Shown here piece after piece: positions 1-9,091 of a DNA stretch of 64,000 bases. The position numbers were made by a program, and so were the translations under genes. How positions within the stretch are numbered: position 1 is the stretch's first letter; each line of letters opens with the position of its first letter. This DNA comes from an uncultured Marinifilum sp. (GTDB lineage Bacteria; Bacteroidota; Bacteroidia; Bacteroidales; Marinifilaceae). A model generated the notes under the pieces. That model was not told where the DNA came from and did not search any database. It was given only the letters and a program-made list of their open reading frames with translations. The stretch spans positions 2,158,923 through 2,222,922 of the forward strand of contig NZ_OY781918.1 of assembly GCF_963677195.1 (NCBI RefSeq), in the 5' to 3' direction.

Positions 1-38
1 GTTAAATTAAAGGCAGATGGCTCCTGCGACGAAAGGTG
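1..38. repeat. Partial copy of dispersed hairpin element (right end)
   Basis: This is the right part of the hairpin element seen complete at 1951-2086. It holds the loop variant with 'taaaggcagatggctcc' followed by the right stem arm TGCGACGA. The left arm lies outside the window. It runs into GTCRAAAG-type heptamers (about 38-105). Confidence 0.7.
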
Positions 39-109
39 GAAAGGTCGAAAAAGTAGAAAGGTCTTGAAAAGTCAAAGAGTCGAAGAGTCAAAAGGTCGAA
101 GATCAAAAA

Positions 110-315
110 CCATTAACCACTGACTATTGACTAATTTGCTGATCGCTGACTGCTGATCGCTGACTGCTGATCGCTGAGAGCTGAAAGCTGGAAAGTCAAA
201 AGACCAAAGACCAAGTACTGTAAGATAAACAGATAATAAACATCGCGAAAACTATCATGACCATAAGAAAATGAACAGATTGCCGCGGCCTCGTTCCTCC
301 GCCTCGCAAAGACAG
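110..315. repeat. Dispersed ~200-bp element, copy 1 (left of the exopolysaccharide block)
   Basis: It begins with CCATTAACCACTGACTATTG and runs through degenerate 'gctgatc' octamers to 'cgcctcgcaaagacag'. A clearly related copy in the same orientation lies at 9092-9275, so the two copies bracket the exopolysaccharide genes. The end portion (tgccgcggcctcgttcctcc) resembles a phrase I recall as widespread in intergenic repeats. No coding sequence is supported here. Confidence 0.75.
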
Positions 316-426
316 AGGGAATGAGGGGAAGGAAAAAAGTCTGGAAAAGTCGGAAGATCAAAGATCCAATACCCATTAACAATTAACAACAATATCATAC
401 CCATTTACTAAAAAACCCCTATATCA

Positions 427-1830
427 ATGATTAGAGAACGAGAATCAGCCTTAGAGAAGCTCAGTGTAGGGCTTCAGGTATTAATTACGCTGGTCTGTTT
501 TTACGCAGCCTGGTGGGGAACAAACTCTTTTATAAAGCCTGTTGGCGGAGAGTTTATCGAATATAAGATCATTTTTTTACTGATTGCTCCTCTGTGGTTT
601 GTTTTGCTCGATAATTTCGGATTGGGAAAAATGACCCGTGTAAAAATGTATTCAACCCTTTTAGTCGAATACATGACCGTTGTAGGCATAGGCATGGGCT
701 TTGTGTTTACAGCCATTGTGATTATGGATTTTGATATGATCTCGCGAATGGTCTTGTTTATTTTTGCGGGTGTAAATTTCTTGGTTCTATTTTCCTACAA
801 GTTTATCGTATATCGTATCATGAAATTTTTGCGTGGTAAAGGGTATAACTCCCGATCTGTTTTGATTATTGCCGACGATGATTCCTATTATTTTATCGAT
901 CGCCTTATTGAAACCAAAGATTGGGGATTTAAAGTCTGGGCAATAATGACCGACAGCAAGTACATAAGGGCCAAATACAGAAAGAATTTTACCGTTCTGC
1001 CCGAGCATAAAAAAATGGCAGAGGTAATCGATGGCAAGGCTCTTGATGAGGTAATGTACTGCAAAGGTGCTTTAGATCAGGATGAGATTCGTAGTTTGAT
1101 ATATGCCTGCTCCGAGGTGGGTGTAACCTTTAGAATGCAATCGGAGCTGCTAAGCGTGGTGAGTGTACGTTCGCAGTTGGCCTATTTTAACCAGTTGCCT
1201 TTTCTAACTTTTATGAATACACCAAGTAATTATTTGGCATTAAAAATAAAATCGGCCATGGATTATGTGGGTGCTGCCTTTATTGTTTTGTGTATTTCTC
1301 CTGTTTTACTGATTATTGCTTTGGCCATAAAGCTAAACGATGGCGGACCAATTTTCTTTGCGCAAAAACGTGTGGGCAAGAATGGTCGTCGTTTTCCATG
1401 TCTTAAGTTTAGAACCATGGTGACCAATGCCGAGGCTTTAAAAGCCGGATTAATGGCTCAGAACGAACAGGAAGGGCCCGTTTTTAAGATAAAGAAAGAT
1501 CCGAGGGTAACTCGTATTGGGCATTTCCTACGAAGAACCTCTCTCGATGAGCTGCCACAATTTTTTAATGTCCTTCGGGGCGAGATGTCTATTGTGGGAC
1601 CTCGTCCGCCGGTTCCGGCTGAAGTGCTTCAGTACGAACGCTGGCAACGCCGACGACTAAGCATGAAACCCGGTATTACCTGCATCTGGCAGGTATCGGG
1701 TCGCAATAACATTCCTTTCGATCAGTGGATGAAAATGGATATGCAGTATATCGATACCTGGTCGCTAAAGCTCGATTTTATCCTCTTTCTAAAAACCTTT
1801 AAGGTTATGCTTACTGGCGATGGGCAGTGA
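427..1830 (+). CDS. Exopolysaccharide polyprenyl glycosylphosphotransferase
   Basis: This 467-residue inner-membrane enzyme should transfer a sugar-1-phosphate from a nucleotide sugar to undecaprenyl phosphate, the first step of repeat-unit assembly. Four hydrophobic segments lie in residues 13-130, a soluble Rossmann-like middle follows, and a further membrane segment (about 278-300) precedes the catalytic bacterial sugar transferase domain (about 275-467). Visible family motifs are GPIFF (307-311), KFRTM (327-331), KDPRVTRIG (357-365), SLDELPQ (372-378), IVGPRPP (389-395) and [12 protein letters not shown] (415-426). Length and domain order are those of the WbaP/WcaJ class. The ATG at 427 gives a complete N-terminus. 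It leads the block containing the Wza-like and Wzc-like genes but is separated from them by 1.2 kb of repeats. The sugar transferred cannot be read from sequence. Confidence 0.93.
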   Translation: MIRERESALEKLSVGLQVLITLVCFYAAWWGTNSFIKPVGGEFIEYKIIFLLIAPLWFVLLDNFGLGKMTRVKMYSTLLVEYMTVVGIGMGFVFTAIVIMDFDMISRMVLFIFAGVNFLVLFSYKFIVYRIMKFLRGKGYNSRSVLIIADDDSYYFIDRLIETKDWGFKVWAIMTDSKYIRAKYRKNFTVLPEHKKMAEVIDGKALDEVMYCKGALDQDEIRSLIYACSEVGVTFRMQSELLSVVSVRSQLAYFNQLPFLTFMNTPSNYLALKIKSAMDYVGAAFIVLCISPVLLIIALAIKLNDGGPIFFAQKRVGKNGRRFPCLKFRTMVTNAEALKAGLMAQNEQEGPVFKIKKDPRVTRIGHFLRRTSLDELPQFFNVLRGEMSIVGPRPPVPAEVLQYERWQRRRLSMKPGITCIWQVSGRNNIPFDQWMKMDMQYIDTWSLKLDFILFLKTFKVMLTGDGQ

Positions 1831-1950
1831 GAAGCTTGAAGTTCCAAGTTTCAAGTAACAAGTAACAAGCTTCAAGTTCCAAAATCCAAAGTCGAAAGGT
1901 CTTGAAAAGTCAAAAAGTCTATGCTGACCATTGACTAATTTGCTGATTTG

Positions 1951-2086
1951 TTTTTTTGCCTGAAGGGCAAACATATTATAGCCCAGGGCAAATGAGCGCA
2001 GCGAATGTCACCCTGGGTTAGAAAGTTCGCAAGGTAAATCGTCGCACAGACTTGTTAAATTAAAGGCAGATGGCTCCTGCGACGAA
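1951..2086. repeat. Dispersed hairpin element, complete copy with variant loop
   Basis: Three inverted repeats occur in series: TTTGCC/GGCAAA around a 5-nt loop, CCCAGGG/CCCTGGG around 'caaatgagcgcagcgaatgtca', and TCGTCGCA/TGCGACGA around a 31-nt loop containing 'gttaaattaaaggcagatgg'. The same three stems recur at 2457-2594 and in each unit of the 6997-9064 array, but the last loop is different there. Confidence 0.8.
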
Positions 2087-2130
2087 AAAAGTGAATCTCG
2101 AAGTATCGGGACCAGCAAAGCTGGAAAAAA

Positions 2131-2250
2131 GATCCACAAATAACACAAATGGAACGAATTTTCACAAATATCCCCACTTGCACGTCATGACCTTCGGAGA
2201 TCTCGCAAAAGCTCGGTACTGAACTTGTTTCAGGATCTCATGAAAAAGGA
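2131..2250. repeat. ~115-bp direct repeat, copy 1
   Basis: It starts GATCCACAAATAACACAAAT and continues through 'cttcggagatctcgcaaaag' to 'ttgtttcaggatctcat'. It is nearly identical to 2812-2928. No coding potential is seen. Confidence 0.8.
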
Positions 2251-2456
2251 ACACAAATTAATAATGAGTAATTAAGAATGAATAATTAAAAATTTCTGGC
2301 GGCTTTTTTCCGACATCGCCAAAGTAGGTGGGGTACCCATAGCTGCAGAAGGCGTTAAGAAAATTCAAGCTCCAGGCTCAAAGTTCCAAAATCCAAAGTC
2401 GAAAGGTCTTGAAAAGTCAAAAAGTCTATGCTGACCATTGACTAATTTGCTGATTT

Positions 2457-2594
2457 GTTTTTTTGCCTGAAGGGCAAACATATTTATAGCCCAGGGCAAA
2501 TGAGCGCAGCGAATGTCACCCTGGGATAGAAAGTTCACCTACATCATCGTCGCACATTTTTCTTCATTCAAGCTAGTTAGTTCCTGCGACGAAA
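2457..2594. repeat. Dispersed hairpin element, complete copy with array-type loop
   Basis: It has the same stem series as 1951-2086, but the TCGTCGCA/TGCGACGA loop is the 'ttcttcattcaagctagtta' type found in every unit of the tandem array at 6997-9064. It is followed by GTCGAAA/GTCAAAA heptamers. Confidence 0.8.
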
Positions 2595-2811
2595 GGTGGA
2601 AAGATCGAAAAGGTCGAAAGTCAAAAGTCAAAAATCCAAAGTTCAAAGTGTCGAAAAGCGCTGCACTGAGTAATAGATGGTAATTTGTTTTTTGCCTGTA
2701 GGGCAAACATATTAATAATGAGTAATTAAGAATTAATAATTAAAAATTTTCTGGCGGCTTGGGACCTGCATCAGAGAAAAGGACGTTAAGAAAATTAGAG
2801 GTGGAAAAAGG

Positions 2812-2928
2812 GATCCACAAATAACACAAATGGAACGAATTTTCACAAATGTCCCCACTTGCACGTCATGACCTTCGGAGATCTCGCAAAAGCTCGGTAC
2901 TGAACTTGTTTCAGGATCTCATAAAAAG
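2812..2928. repeat. ~115-bp direct repeat, copy 2
   Basis: Nearly identical to 2131-2250 with few substitutions. It ends at 'tttcaggatctcat'. Confidence 0.8.
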
Positions 2929-3058
2929 AATCCACGAATCAACACAAATTTCGCTGAGCCTTAAAACTAATCCACAATTAAACTAAATAACGCAATTCTG
3001 TTTTAGCAAGTAATTCTTTTTATATTTTTGCAAACAGTACTAATTATAGCACAACTCA

Positions 3059-3841
3059 ATGAACAAACTATTTTTATTTTGCCTGTTGGCCCTAATGGGG
3101 ATATTGGGAACATCCTGCCGGTCTAGTAAAGACCTGGTATATCTTAACAATACGGGAGACGAGGAAATACTTGAAGGAATGCCTGGAAAAGTCGCAGAAT
3201 ATGTGATTAAAACCAACGATAATTTATATGTTGATATACAATCTATGAGTCCCGAGGTGAATGCACTTTTTAACCCTACCAAGGGAATGGGAACAACAGG
3301 AGGAACCCAGCAGAATTTTGGGCAGCCATCATCGCAATATTTAAATGGTTTTATGGTCGATTTATCGGGAAATATTAAATTACCCGTTATTGGCTTAGTG
3401 GCTGTTGCAGGAAAAACACTGGGAGAAACACAGGCTGCCATTCAGGCTGCTGCCGATGAATATCTTAAGGATGCCACAGTAAAAGTAAAGCTGCTGAGTT
3501 TTAAAATTACCGTATTGGGAGAGGTGAAAAATCCGGGAATGTACTACAACTACAACAATAACATGACAGTGCTCGATGGTATTAGCATGGCCAGTGGTGT
3601 TACCGATTACGGAAGAATACAGAAGGTATTGGTGATGCGTACCACTCATAAAGGCAGTAAAACCTATCGCCTCGATTTAAGCAATAAAAAATTCTTATCC
3701 TCCGAAGGCTTTTTTCTACAGCCCAACGATGTGGTATACGTAGAACCCGATAAATACAAAAATGTAAAACTAAATTCCCCAATGTATTCTCTGTTCTTAT
3801 CAACCGTGTCTACGCTGATATTGATTTTGAATGTGTTGTAA
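3059..3841 (+). CDS. Wza-like polysaccharide export lipoprotein
   Basis: This 260-residue protein is a probable outer-membrane lipoprotein of the polysaccharide export channel. It has a signal peptide with lipobox LGTSC (Cys20), a Poly_export domain (about 45-135), an SLBB-type domain (about 137-230, containing 'ITVLGEVKNPGMY') and a C-terminal hydrophobic segment (about 243-260) like the Wza membrane helix. It is shorter than E. coli Wza, as is usual for Bacteroidota homologues with one SLBB domain. It should work with the Wzc-like kinase at 4470, from which it is separated by a heptamer tract and the S23-type gene. The ATG at 3059 is the only start giving the signal peptide. Confidence 0.93.
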   Translation: MNKLFLFCLLALMGILGTSCRSSKDLVYLNNTGDEEILEGMPGKVAEYVIKTNDNLYVDIQSMSPEVNALFNPTKGMGTTGGTQQNFGQPSSQYLNGFMVDLSGNIKLPVIGLVAVAGKTLGETQAAIQAAADEYLKDATVKVKLLSFKITVLGEVKNPGMYYNYNNNMTVLDGISMASGVTDYGRIQKVLVMRTTHKGSKTYRLDLSNKKFLSSEGFFLQPNDVVYVEPDKYKNVKLNSPMYSLFLSTVSTLILILNVL

Positions 3842-3846
3842 ATTAA

Positions 3847-3937
3847 GGTCGAAGGTCAAAGGTCAAAGGTCGAAGGTCGAAAGTCAAAGGTCGAAGGTCG
3901 AAGGTCAAAGGTCAAAGGTCGAAGGTCGAAGGTCAAA
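3847..3937. repeat. Thirteen tandem GGTCRAA heptamers
   Basis: Thirteen exact-length 7-bp units, GGTCGAA or GGTCAAA (one is AGTCAAA), fill the gap between the export gene and the S23-type gene. The right part (3901-3940) is complementary, allowing G-U pairs, to 4369-4408 beyond the S23-type gene. Confidence 0.95.
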
Positions 3938-3946
3938 AATAAGATT

Positions 3947-4303
3947 ATGGGAACGATAAAGCAATTTGAGGATTTAGATATTTGGAAGGAAAGTAAAGAT
4001 CTTTGTGTTCTTATTTATAAGATTTGTGGTGTTTTAAAAGACTTTGGGTTTCGTGATCAGATCCAAAGAGCAGCAGTTTCTGTAATGAATAATATTTCAG
4101 AGGGGTTTGAGAGAGGTTCAGATAAGGAATTTCAAAGATTCTTAAAAATTTCAAAAGGTTCAGCAGGTGAAGTCAGAAGTATGTTATGGCTGGCTGTTGA
4201 GTTGGATTATATTAACAGAGACAAAAGTAAAGTGTTAATAAAAAGGTATGCATTATTATCATCCAGAATTGCAGGATTTATTAAATACCTAAATAAAAAT
4301 TAA
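3947..4303 (+). CDS. Four-helix-bundle protein of the S23 / 23S-rRNA intervening-sequence family
   Basis: At 118 residues this matches the usual length of the S23 family (TIGR02436/PF05635), which also includes the Avd accessory proteins of diversity-generating retroelements. Visible signatures are 'FEDLDIWKESKDL' near the N-terminus, 'FRDQIQRAAVSVMNNISEG' in helix 2, 'FLKISKGSAGEVRSML' in helix 3 and a final helix ending 'IKYLNK'. Family members were first found encoded inside intervening sequences of bacterial 23S rRNA, and many occur as free genes in Bacteroidota. The biochemical role is unknown; basic residues suggest nucleic-acid contact. Here the gene sits between the Wza-like and Wzc-like genes and is enclosed by complementary heptamer-derived flanks. 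No reverse transcriptase is nearby, so an Avd role is unlikely. Confidence 0.9.
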   Translation: MGTIKQFEDLDIWKESKDLCVLIYKICGVLKDFGFRDQIQRAAVSVMNNISEGFERGSDKEFQRFLKISKGSAGEVRSMLWLAVELDYINRDKSKVLIKRYALLSSRIAGFIKYLNKN

Positions 4304-4368
4304 GATCAAAAGTTACAGGACACAGGCTAAAGATCATAGGTTAAAGCTTACAAGATTTATTGTTTTCG

Positions 4369-4408
4369 ATTTTTGACTTTCGATTTTTGACTTTTGATCT
4401 TTGACTTT
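4369..4408. repeat. Inverted heptamer arm complementary to 3901-3940
   Basis: It contains ATTTTTGACTTTCGATT followed by TTTGACT, TTTGATC and TTTGACT. Read in RNA, every base of 4369-4408 pairs with 3940-3901 by Watson-Crick or G-U pairing without a bulge. It is the only place in the window where the GTCAAA heptamer runs in the reverse orientation. Confidence 0.85.
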
Positions 4409-4469
4409 GGATATCAAATAATAAAATACAATCTCTCATCGAGAGGAAAATAAAATACAAGTTATCTCT

Positions 4470-6893
4470 ATGAATAACAACATAAACGAAATGATGGAAT
4501 ACTTCGAGATGGAGGAAGGAACCAATATCAAAGAATTTTTATTCCGTTTACTATCGAAATGGCACTGGTTTGTGCTGTGCGGATTTTTAGGATGTGTACT
4601 CGGATTTTTAGTGAGTAAATCGAAACCAGCAAGCTATAGTTTAAATGCTTCGGTCCTGATTAATGATGAATCGCAGTCGATGGGTATCGATCAGTTGTTT
4701 GAAGGCTTCGATTTGGGCAGTAAGGCCAATATCGAGAATCATATCCTTATGCTTAAATCCTATACCTTAAACCGCAGGGCACTACAGAATTTAAATCGCA
4801 GGGTTTCCTGGTATCAAAAGGGAATTTTAAAAGATGTAAGTCTGTATAAAAATAATCCGTTCGAGGTAGAGCTTAACAATAAAGCAAAGAACATTTGTGG
4901 CTTGCCAATAGAAATAATTCCGCAGTCGAACGATACTTACAAACTTATTGTTAATGGTGAATATACCGAGAATTCGGTAAAACACAAGATCGATTTTACG
5001 GGCAGAGGAAAATACGGAGAGCGTTTTCACGATCAGTTTTTTGATTTTGTGCTGCGTAAAAATGAAAATTTCGAGCTGGCAGATGAGAGCTATTATTTTA
5101 AGATTAATAATTTAGATGAGCTAACAAAAGCCTGTCAGCAAAATTTAGATGTGAGTTTGGCAACTAAAAAAGCCGATGGTATTTTGTTGAGCTACGAGGG
5201 GACTATTCCTGCTCGCGAAGTTGACTATATGAACGAGTTAATTCGTGTGTATATGGAATATGGCTTGAGTGAGAAAAACCGTACCTCCGAAAACACCGTT
5301 CGCTTTATAGATATGCAGCTCGATGGAATTGTTGATTCCCTCAATCAGGCAGGAGAGAACTTCTCCGATTTCCGATCTAAGAATGGAATTGTGGACTTAA
5401 GTCAGGAAGCCGGTTTGGTAGTAGAGAAACTGGAAGAACTGGAGTCGGAAAAGGCTTTGGCAGAGCGACAGTTCGAGTATTTCCGCAATCTGCAAAACTA
5501 TATGGGCGACTCGGAGCAGATGAAGTTAATGGTAGTGCCCTCGGTGGTAGGAATTGTTGATGCTGGATTAAATGCACAGGTAGTAAAATTGGGAGAGTTG
5601 TACGGAAAAAGATCCTCCTTGTCGGTGGTGGCAAAAGAGAAGAATCCTTCGTTTATAATGATTAATCAGGAGATTAAAAATGTTCGTGAATCTCTAAGCG
5701 AGAATTTACGAAACCTGCTTTCTAATGCCGAGATAAATTTAAATGCCTTAAACAAGCGAATGAGTAAAATTCAGATGGAGTTGGCAGGATTACCACAAAC
5801 GGAGCAGAAATTGATTAACATAAAGCGTCGTTTCGATTTAAATAACGAACTCTACACTTTCTTGCTTCAGAAAAGAGCCGAGGCAGCAATTACCACCGCT
5901 TCCAATGTGTCTGACGCACAGATACTGGATCCTGCCCGTGTTGAAACAGCCGAGAAAACAGGTCCTAAAACAATTATTAATCTTATTGTGGGTGTGATAT
6001 TGGGCTGTGCTATTCCATTTCTGGTAATTGTGGTTGGCGATTATTTTAATGATAATATTAAATCGAAAGAAGACATAGAGAAAGAGAGTAAGCTGCCTAT
6101 TATTGGCGAGATAGCCCATAATAATTATTCCGAAGAGCTGCCCATTGTGGCACATCCCCGATCGGGTATTGCAGAATCGTTCCGCGGATTGCGTACCAAC
6201 CTCCAGTACATGTTTAAGAAAAAGGAAGGATGTAAAGTATTGGCTCTCCACTCTATGGTTCCTGGCGAGGGAAAAACATTTAGCTCCCTAAATCTGGCCA
6301 ATATTATTGCCATGGATGGGAAAAAGGTATTGCTGGTGGGTTGCGACCTTCGTAAACCGCGTTTGCACTCTATTTTTGCGGTGAATAATAAATTTGGTTT
6401 GTCTACCTACCTTATTGGTCACCATAGCTTTAAAGAGGTGCTTCAAACCACCGAAACGCCCAATATGTATTTTGTAAACTCCGGACCTATTCCGCCTAAT
6501 CCGGCCGAGTTACTGGGTACCGACGAGTTCGAGCAGTTTATAAATGAGGCACGCGAGCAATTCGATTACATTGTTATGGATAATGCGCCTGTCACCCTGG
6601 TTACCGATGGTTTACTAACCGGAAAGCATGCCGACACCAATTTATTTATTCTTCGTCAGTCCTACTCAAATAAGAGTCAGATTAAATTTATTAATCAGTT
6701 GGCCGAGAAAGAGAGTATTCCTAAAATTGGTATTGTGCTTAACGATGCCGTTTACAACGGATATGGTTACGGATATGGTAACGGGTATGGTAAAAATTAT
6801 GGTAGCTACGGTTATGGCAACGGCTATTACGACGAAGATCATAAACCATTGAGTATGGGCAAGCGTTTACTGCGAAAATTTTTTAAGAATTAG
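4470..6893 (+). CDS. Wzc-like polysaccharide co-polymerase / BY-kinase
   Basis: This 807-residue inner-membrane protein should control chain length and export through tyrosine phosphorylation. It has an N-terminal Wzz-type domain with a first membrane helix (about 33-48), a long periplasmic coiled-coil region (about 270-480), a second helix (about 500-525) and a cytoplasmic kinase domain. Kinase motifs are Walker A VPGEGKT (597-603), Walker A' LLVGCDLRKPR, and Walker B YIVMD (700-704). The C-terminal tail has ten tyrosines between residues 762 and 787 in Gly-Tyr repeats, the expected autophosphorylation cluster. The polymerase and flippase are not in this window. The ATG at 4470 fits; a heptamer-rich flank precedes it. 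Confidence 0.95.
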   Translation: MNNNINEMMEYFEMEEGTNIKEFLFRLLSKWHWFVLCGFLGCVLGFLVSKSKPASYSLNASVLINDESQSMGIDQLFEGFDLGSKANIENHILMLKSYTLNRRALQNLNRRVSWYQKGILKDVSLYKNNPFEVELNNKAKNICGLPIEIIPQSNDTYKLIVNGEYTENSVKHKIDFTGRGKYGERFHDQFFDFVLRKNENFELADESYYFKINNLDELTKACQQNLDVSLATKKADGILLSYEGTIPAREVDYMNELIRVYMEYGLSEKNRTSENTVRFIDMQLDGIVDSLNQAGENFSDFRSKNGIVDLSQEAGLVVEKLEELESEKALAERQFEYFRNLQNYMGDSEQMKLMVVPSVVGIVDAGLNAQVVKLGELYGKRSSLSVVAKEKNPSFIMINQEIKNVRESLSENLRNLLSNAEINLNALNKRMSKIQMELAGLPQTEQKLINIKRRFDLNNELYTFLLQKRAEAAITTASNVSDAQILDPARVETAEKTGPKTIINLIVGVILGCAIPFLVIVVGDYFNDNIKSKEDIEKESKLPIIGEIAHNNYSEELPIVAHPRSGIAESFRGLRTNLQYMFKKKEGCKVLALHSMVPGEGKTFSSLNLANIIAMDGKKVLLVGCDLRKPRLHSIFAVNNKFGLSTYLIGHHSFKEVLQTTETPNMYFVNSGPIPPNPAELLGTDEFEQFINEAREQFDYIVMDNAPVTLVTDGLLTGKHADTNLFILRQSYSNKSQIKFINQLAEKESIPKIGIVLNDAVYNGYGYGYGNGYGKNYGSYGYGNGYYDEDHKPLSMGKRLLRKFFKN

Positions 6894-6996
6894 GGAAGAA
6901 GGTTCAAGTAACAAGTAACAAGTTTCAAGTTTCAAGCTCCAAAGTCCAAAGTTCAAATTCCAAAAATCCAAAATCCAAAATCCAAAGGGTCAAAAA

Positions 6997-9064
6997 GCGC
7001 TGCACTGGGCGTAGTCGAAGTGTTTTTTAAAAATAGAAGTTAATTTGTTTTTTTGCCTGTAGGGCAAACATATTATAGCCCAGGGCAAATGAGCGCAGCG
7101 AATGTCACCCTGGGATAGAAAGTTCACCTACATCATCGTCGCACATTTTTCTTCATTCAAGCTAGTTAGTTCCTGCGACGAAAGGTGGAAAGATCGAAAA
7201 GGTCGAAAGTCGAAAGTCGAAAGTCAAAAAGTCGAAAGGTCGAAAAGTCGAAAGTCAAAAATCCAAAATCCAAAATCCAAAATCCAAAGGGTCAAAAAGC
7301 GCTGCACTGGGCGTAGTCGAAGTGTTTTTTAAAAATAGAAGTTAATTTGTTTTTTTGCCTGTAGGGCAAACATATTATAGCCCAGGGCAAATGAGCGCAG
7401 CGAATGTCACCCTGGGTTAGAAAGTTCACCTACATCATCGTCGCACATTTTTCTTCATTCAAGCTAGTTAGTTCCTGCGACGAAAGGTGGAAAGATCGAA
7501 AAGGTCGAAAGTCGAAAGTCGAAAGTCAAAAAGTCGAAAGGTCGAAAAGTCGAAAGTCAAAAATCCAAAATCCAAAATCCAAAATCCAAAGGGTCAAAAA
7601 GCGCTGCACTGGGCGTAGTCGAAGTGTTTTTTAAAAATAGAAGTTAATTTGTTTTTTTGCCTGTAGGGCAAACATATTATAGCCCAGGGCAAATGAGCGC
7701 AGCGAATGTCACCCTGGGATAGAAAGTTCACCTACATCATCGTCGCACATTTTTCTTCATTCAAGCTAGTTAGTTCCTGCGACGAAAGGTGGAAAGATCG
7801 AAAAGGTCGAAAGTCGAAAGGTCAAAAAGTCGAAAGTCAAAAATCCAAAATCCAAAATCCAAAGGGTCAAAAAGCGCTGCACTGGGCGTAGTCGAAGTGT
7901 TTTTTAAAAATAGAAGTTAATTTGTTTTTTTGCCTGTAGGGCAAACATATTATAGCCCAGGGCAAATGAGCGCAGCGAATGTCACCCTGGGATAGAAAGT
8001 TCACCTACATCATCGTCGCACATTTTTCTTCATTCAAGCTAGTTAGTTCCTGCGACGAAAGGTGGAAAGATCGAAAAGGTCGAAAGTCGAAAGTCGAAAG
8101 TCAAAAAGTCGAAAGGTCGAAAAGTCGAAAGTCAAAAATCCAAAATCCAAAATCCAAAATCCAAAGGGTCAAAAGGCGTTGCACTGGGCGTAGTCGAAGT
8201 GTTTTTTAAAAATAGAAGTTAATTTGTTTTTTTGCCTGAAGGGCAAACATATTATAGCCCAGGGCAAATGAGCGCAGCGAATGTCACCCTGGGATAGAAA
8301 GTTCACCTACATCATCGTCGCACATTTTTCTTCATTCAAGCTAGTTAGTTCCTGCGACGAAAGGTGGAAAGATCGAAAAGGTCGAAAGTCAAAAGTCGAA
8401 AGTCGAAAGTCAAAAAGTCGAAAGGTCAAAAAGTCGAAAGTCAAAAATCCAAAATCCAAAATCCAAAATCCAAAGGGTCAAAAAGCGCTGCACTGGGCGT
8501 AGTCGAAGTGTTTTTTAAAAATAGAAGTTAATTTGTTTTTTTGCCTGAAGGGCAAACATATTATAGCCCAGGGCAAATGAGCGCAGCGAATGTCACCCTG
8601 GGATAGAAAGTTCACCTACATCATCGTCGCACATTTTTCTTCATTCAAGCTAGTTAGTTCCTGCGACGAAAGGTGGAAAGATCGAAAAGGTCGAAAGTCA
8701 AAAGTCGAAAGTCGAAAGTCGAAAGTCAAAAATCCAAAATCCAAAGGGTCAAAAGGCGTTGCACTGGGCGTAGTCGAAGTGTTTTTTAAAAATAGAAGTT
8801 AATTTGTTTTTTTGCCTGAAGGGCAAACATATTATAGCCCAGGGCAAATGAGCGCAGCGAATGTCACCCTGGGTTAGAAAGTTCACCTACATCATCGTCG
8901 CACATTTTTCTTCATTCAAGCTAGTTAGTTCCTGCGACGAAAGGTGGAAAGATCGAAAAGGTCGAAAGTCAAAAGTCGAAAGTCGAAAGTCAAAAAGTCG
9001 AAAGGTCAAAAAGTCGAAAGTCAAAAATCCAAAATCCAAAATCCAAAATCCAAAGGGTCAAAAA
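6997..9064. repeat. Tandem array of seven 271-309-bp units
   Basis: Unit borders taken at GCGCTGCACTG (or GCGTTGCACTG) give 6997-7298, 7299-7600, 7601-7873, 7874-8175, 8176-8484, 8485-8755 and 8756-9064: 302, 302, 273, 302, 309, 271 and 309 bp. Each unit carries a GCACTG...CGAAGTG hairpin, TTTGCC/GGCAAA, CCCAGGG/CCCTGGG and TCGTCGCA/TGCGACGA stems, then GTCGAAA-type and AATCCAA-type heptamers whose copy number explains the length changes. Outside the heptamers the units are almost identical, which points to recent unequal exchange. An eighth GCACTG border at 9065 closes the array. Short ATG-initiated reading frames within each unit are judged not to be genes. Confidence 0.95.
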
Positions 9065-9091
9065 GCGCTGCACTGAGCATAGTCGTAGTGT

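Larger units (their letters stand above)
1831..3058. repeat. 1.2-kb mosaic of dispersed intergenic repeats
   Basis: No protein-coding gene is supported in this spacer. It is a patchwork of heptamer tracts (AAGTTCC/AAGTAAC and GTCAAAA types), two full hairpin elements (1951-2086, 2457-2594), a shorter hairpin piece near 2690-2715, a ~115-bp direct duplication (2131-2250 and 2812-2928), and a second duplicated phrase starting TAATAATGAGTAATTAAGAA and ending CTGGCGGCTT (about 2260-2311 and 2711-2760). The last ~90 bp before 3059 are AT-rich and probably hold the promoter of the export gene. Confidence 0.8.

Noticed and set aside
1831-3058. Insertion sequence remnants
   Set aside because: Hairpin-rich repeats and the CTGGCGGCTT phrases could be mobile-element debris, but no transposase fragment or target-site duplication could be recognised.
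3947-4303. Avd protein of a diversity-generating retroelement
   Set aside because: The fold family is the same, but no reverse transcriptase, template repeat or variable repeat is seen in the window.
6997-9064. CRISPR array
   Set aside because: The repeated part is ~300 bp and units are adjacent without unique spacers; there are no cas genes.
7102-9076. Seven similar ATG-initiated frames of 60-76 codons, one per array unit
   Set aside because: They lie in near-identical repeat DNA, so their retention is not independent evidence. Their 3' parts run through heptamers whose copy number shifts the frame, and no family resemblance or ribosome-binding context is seen.
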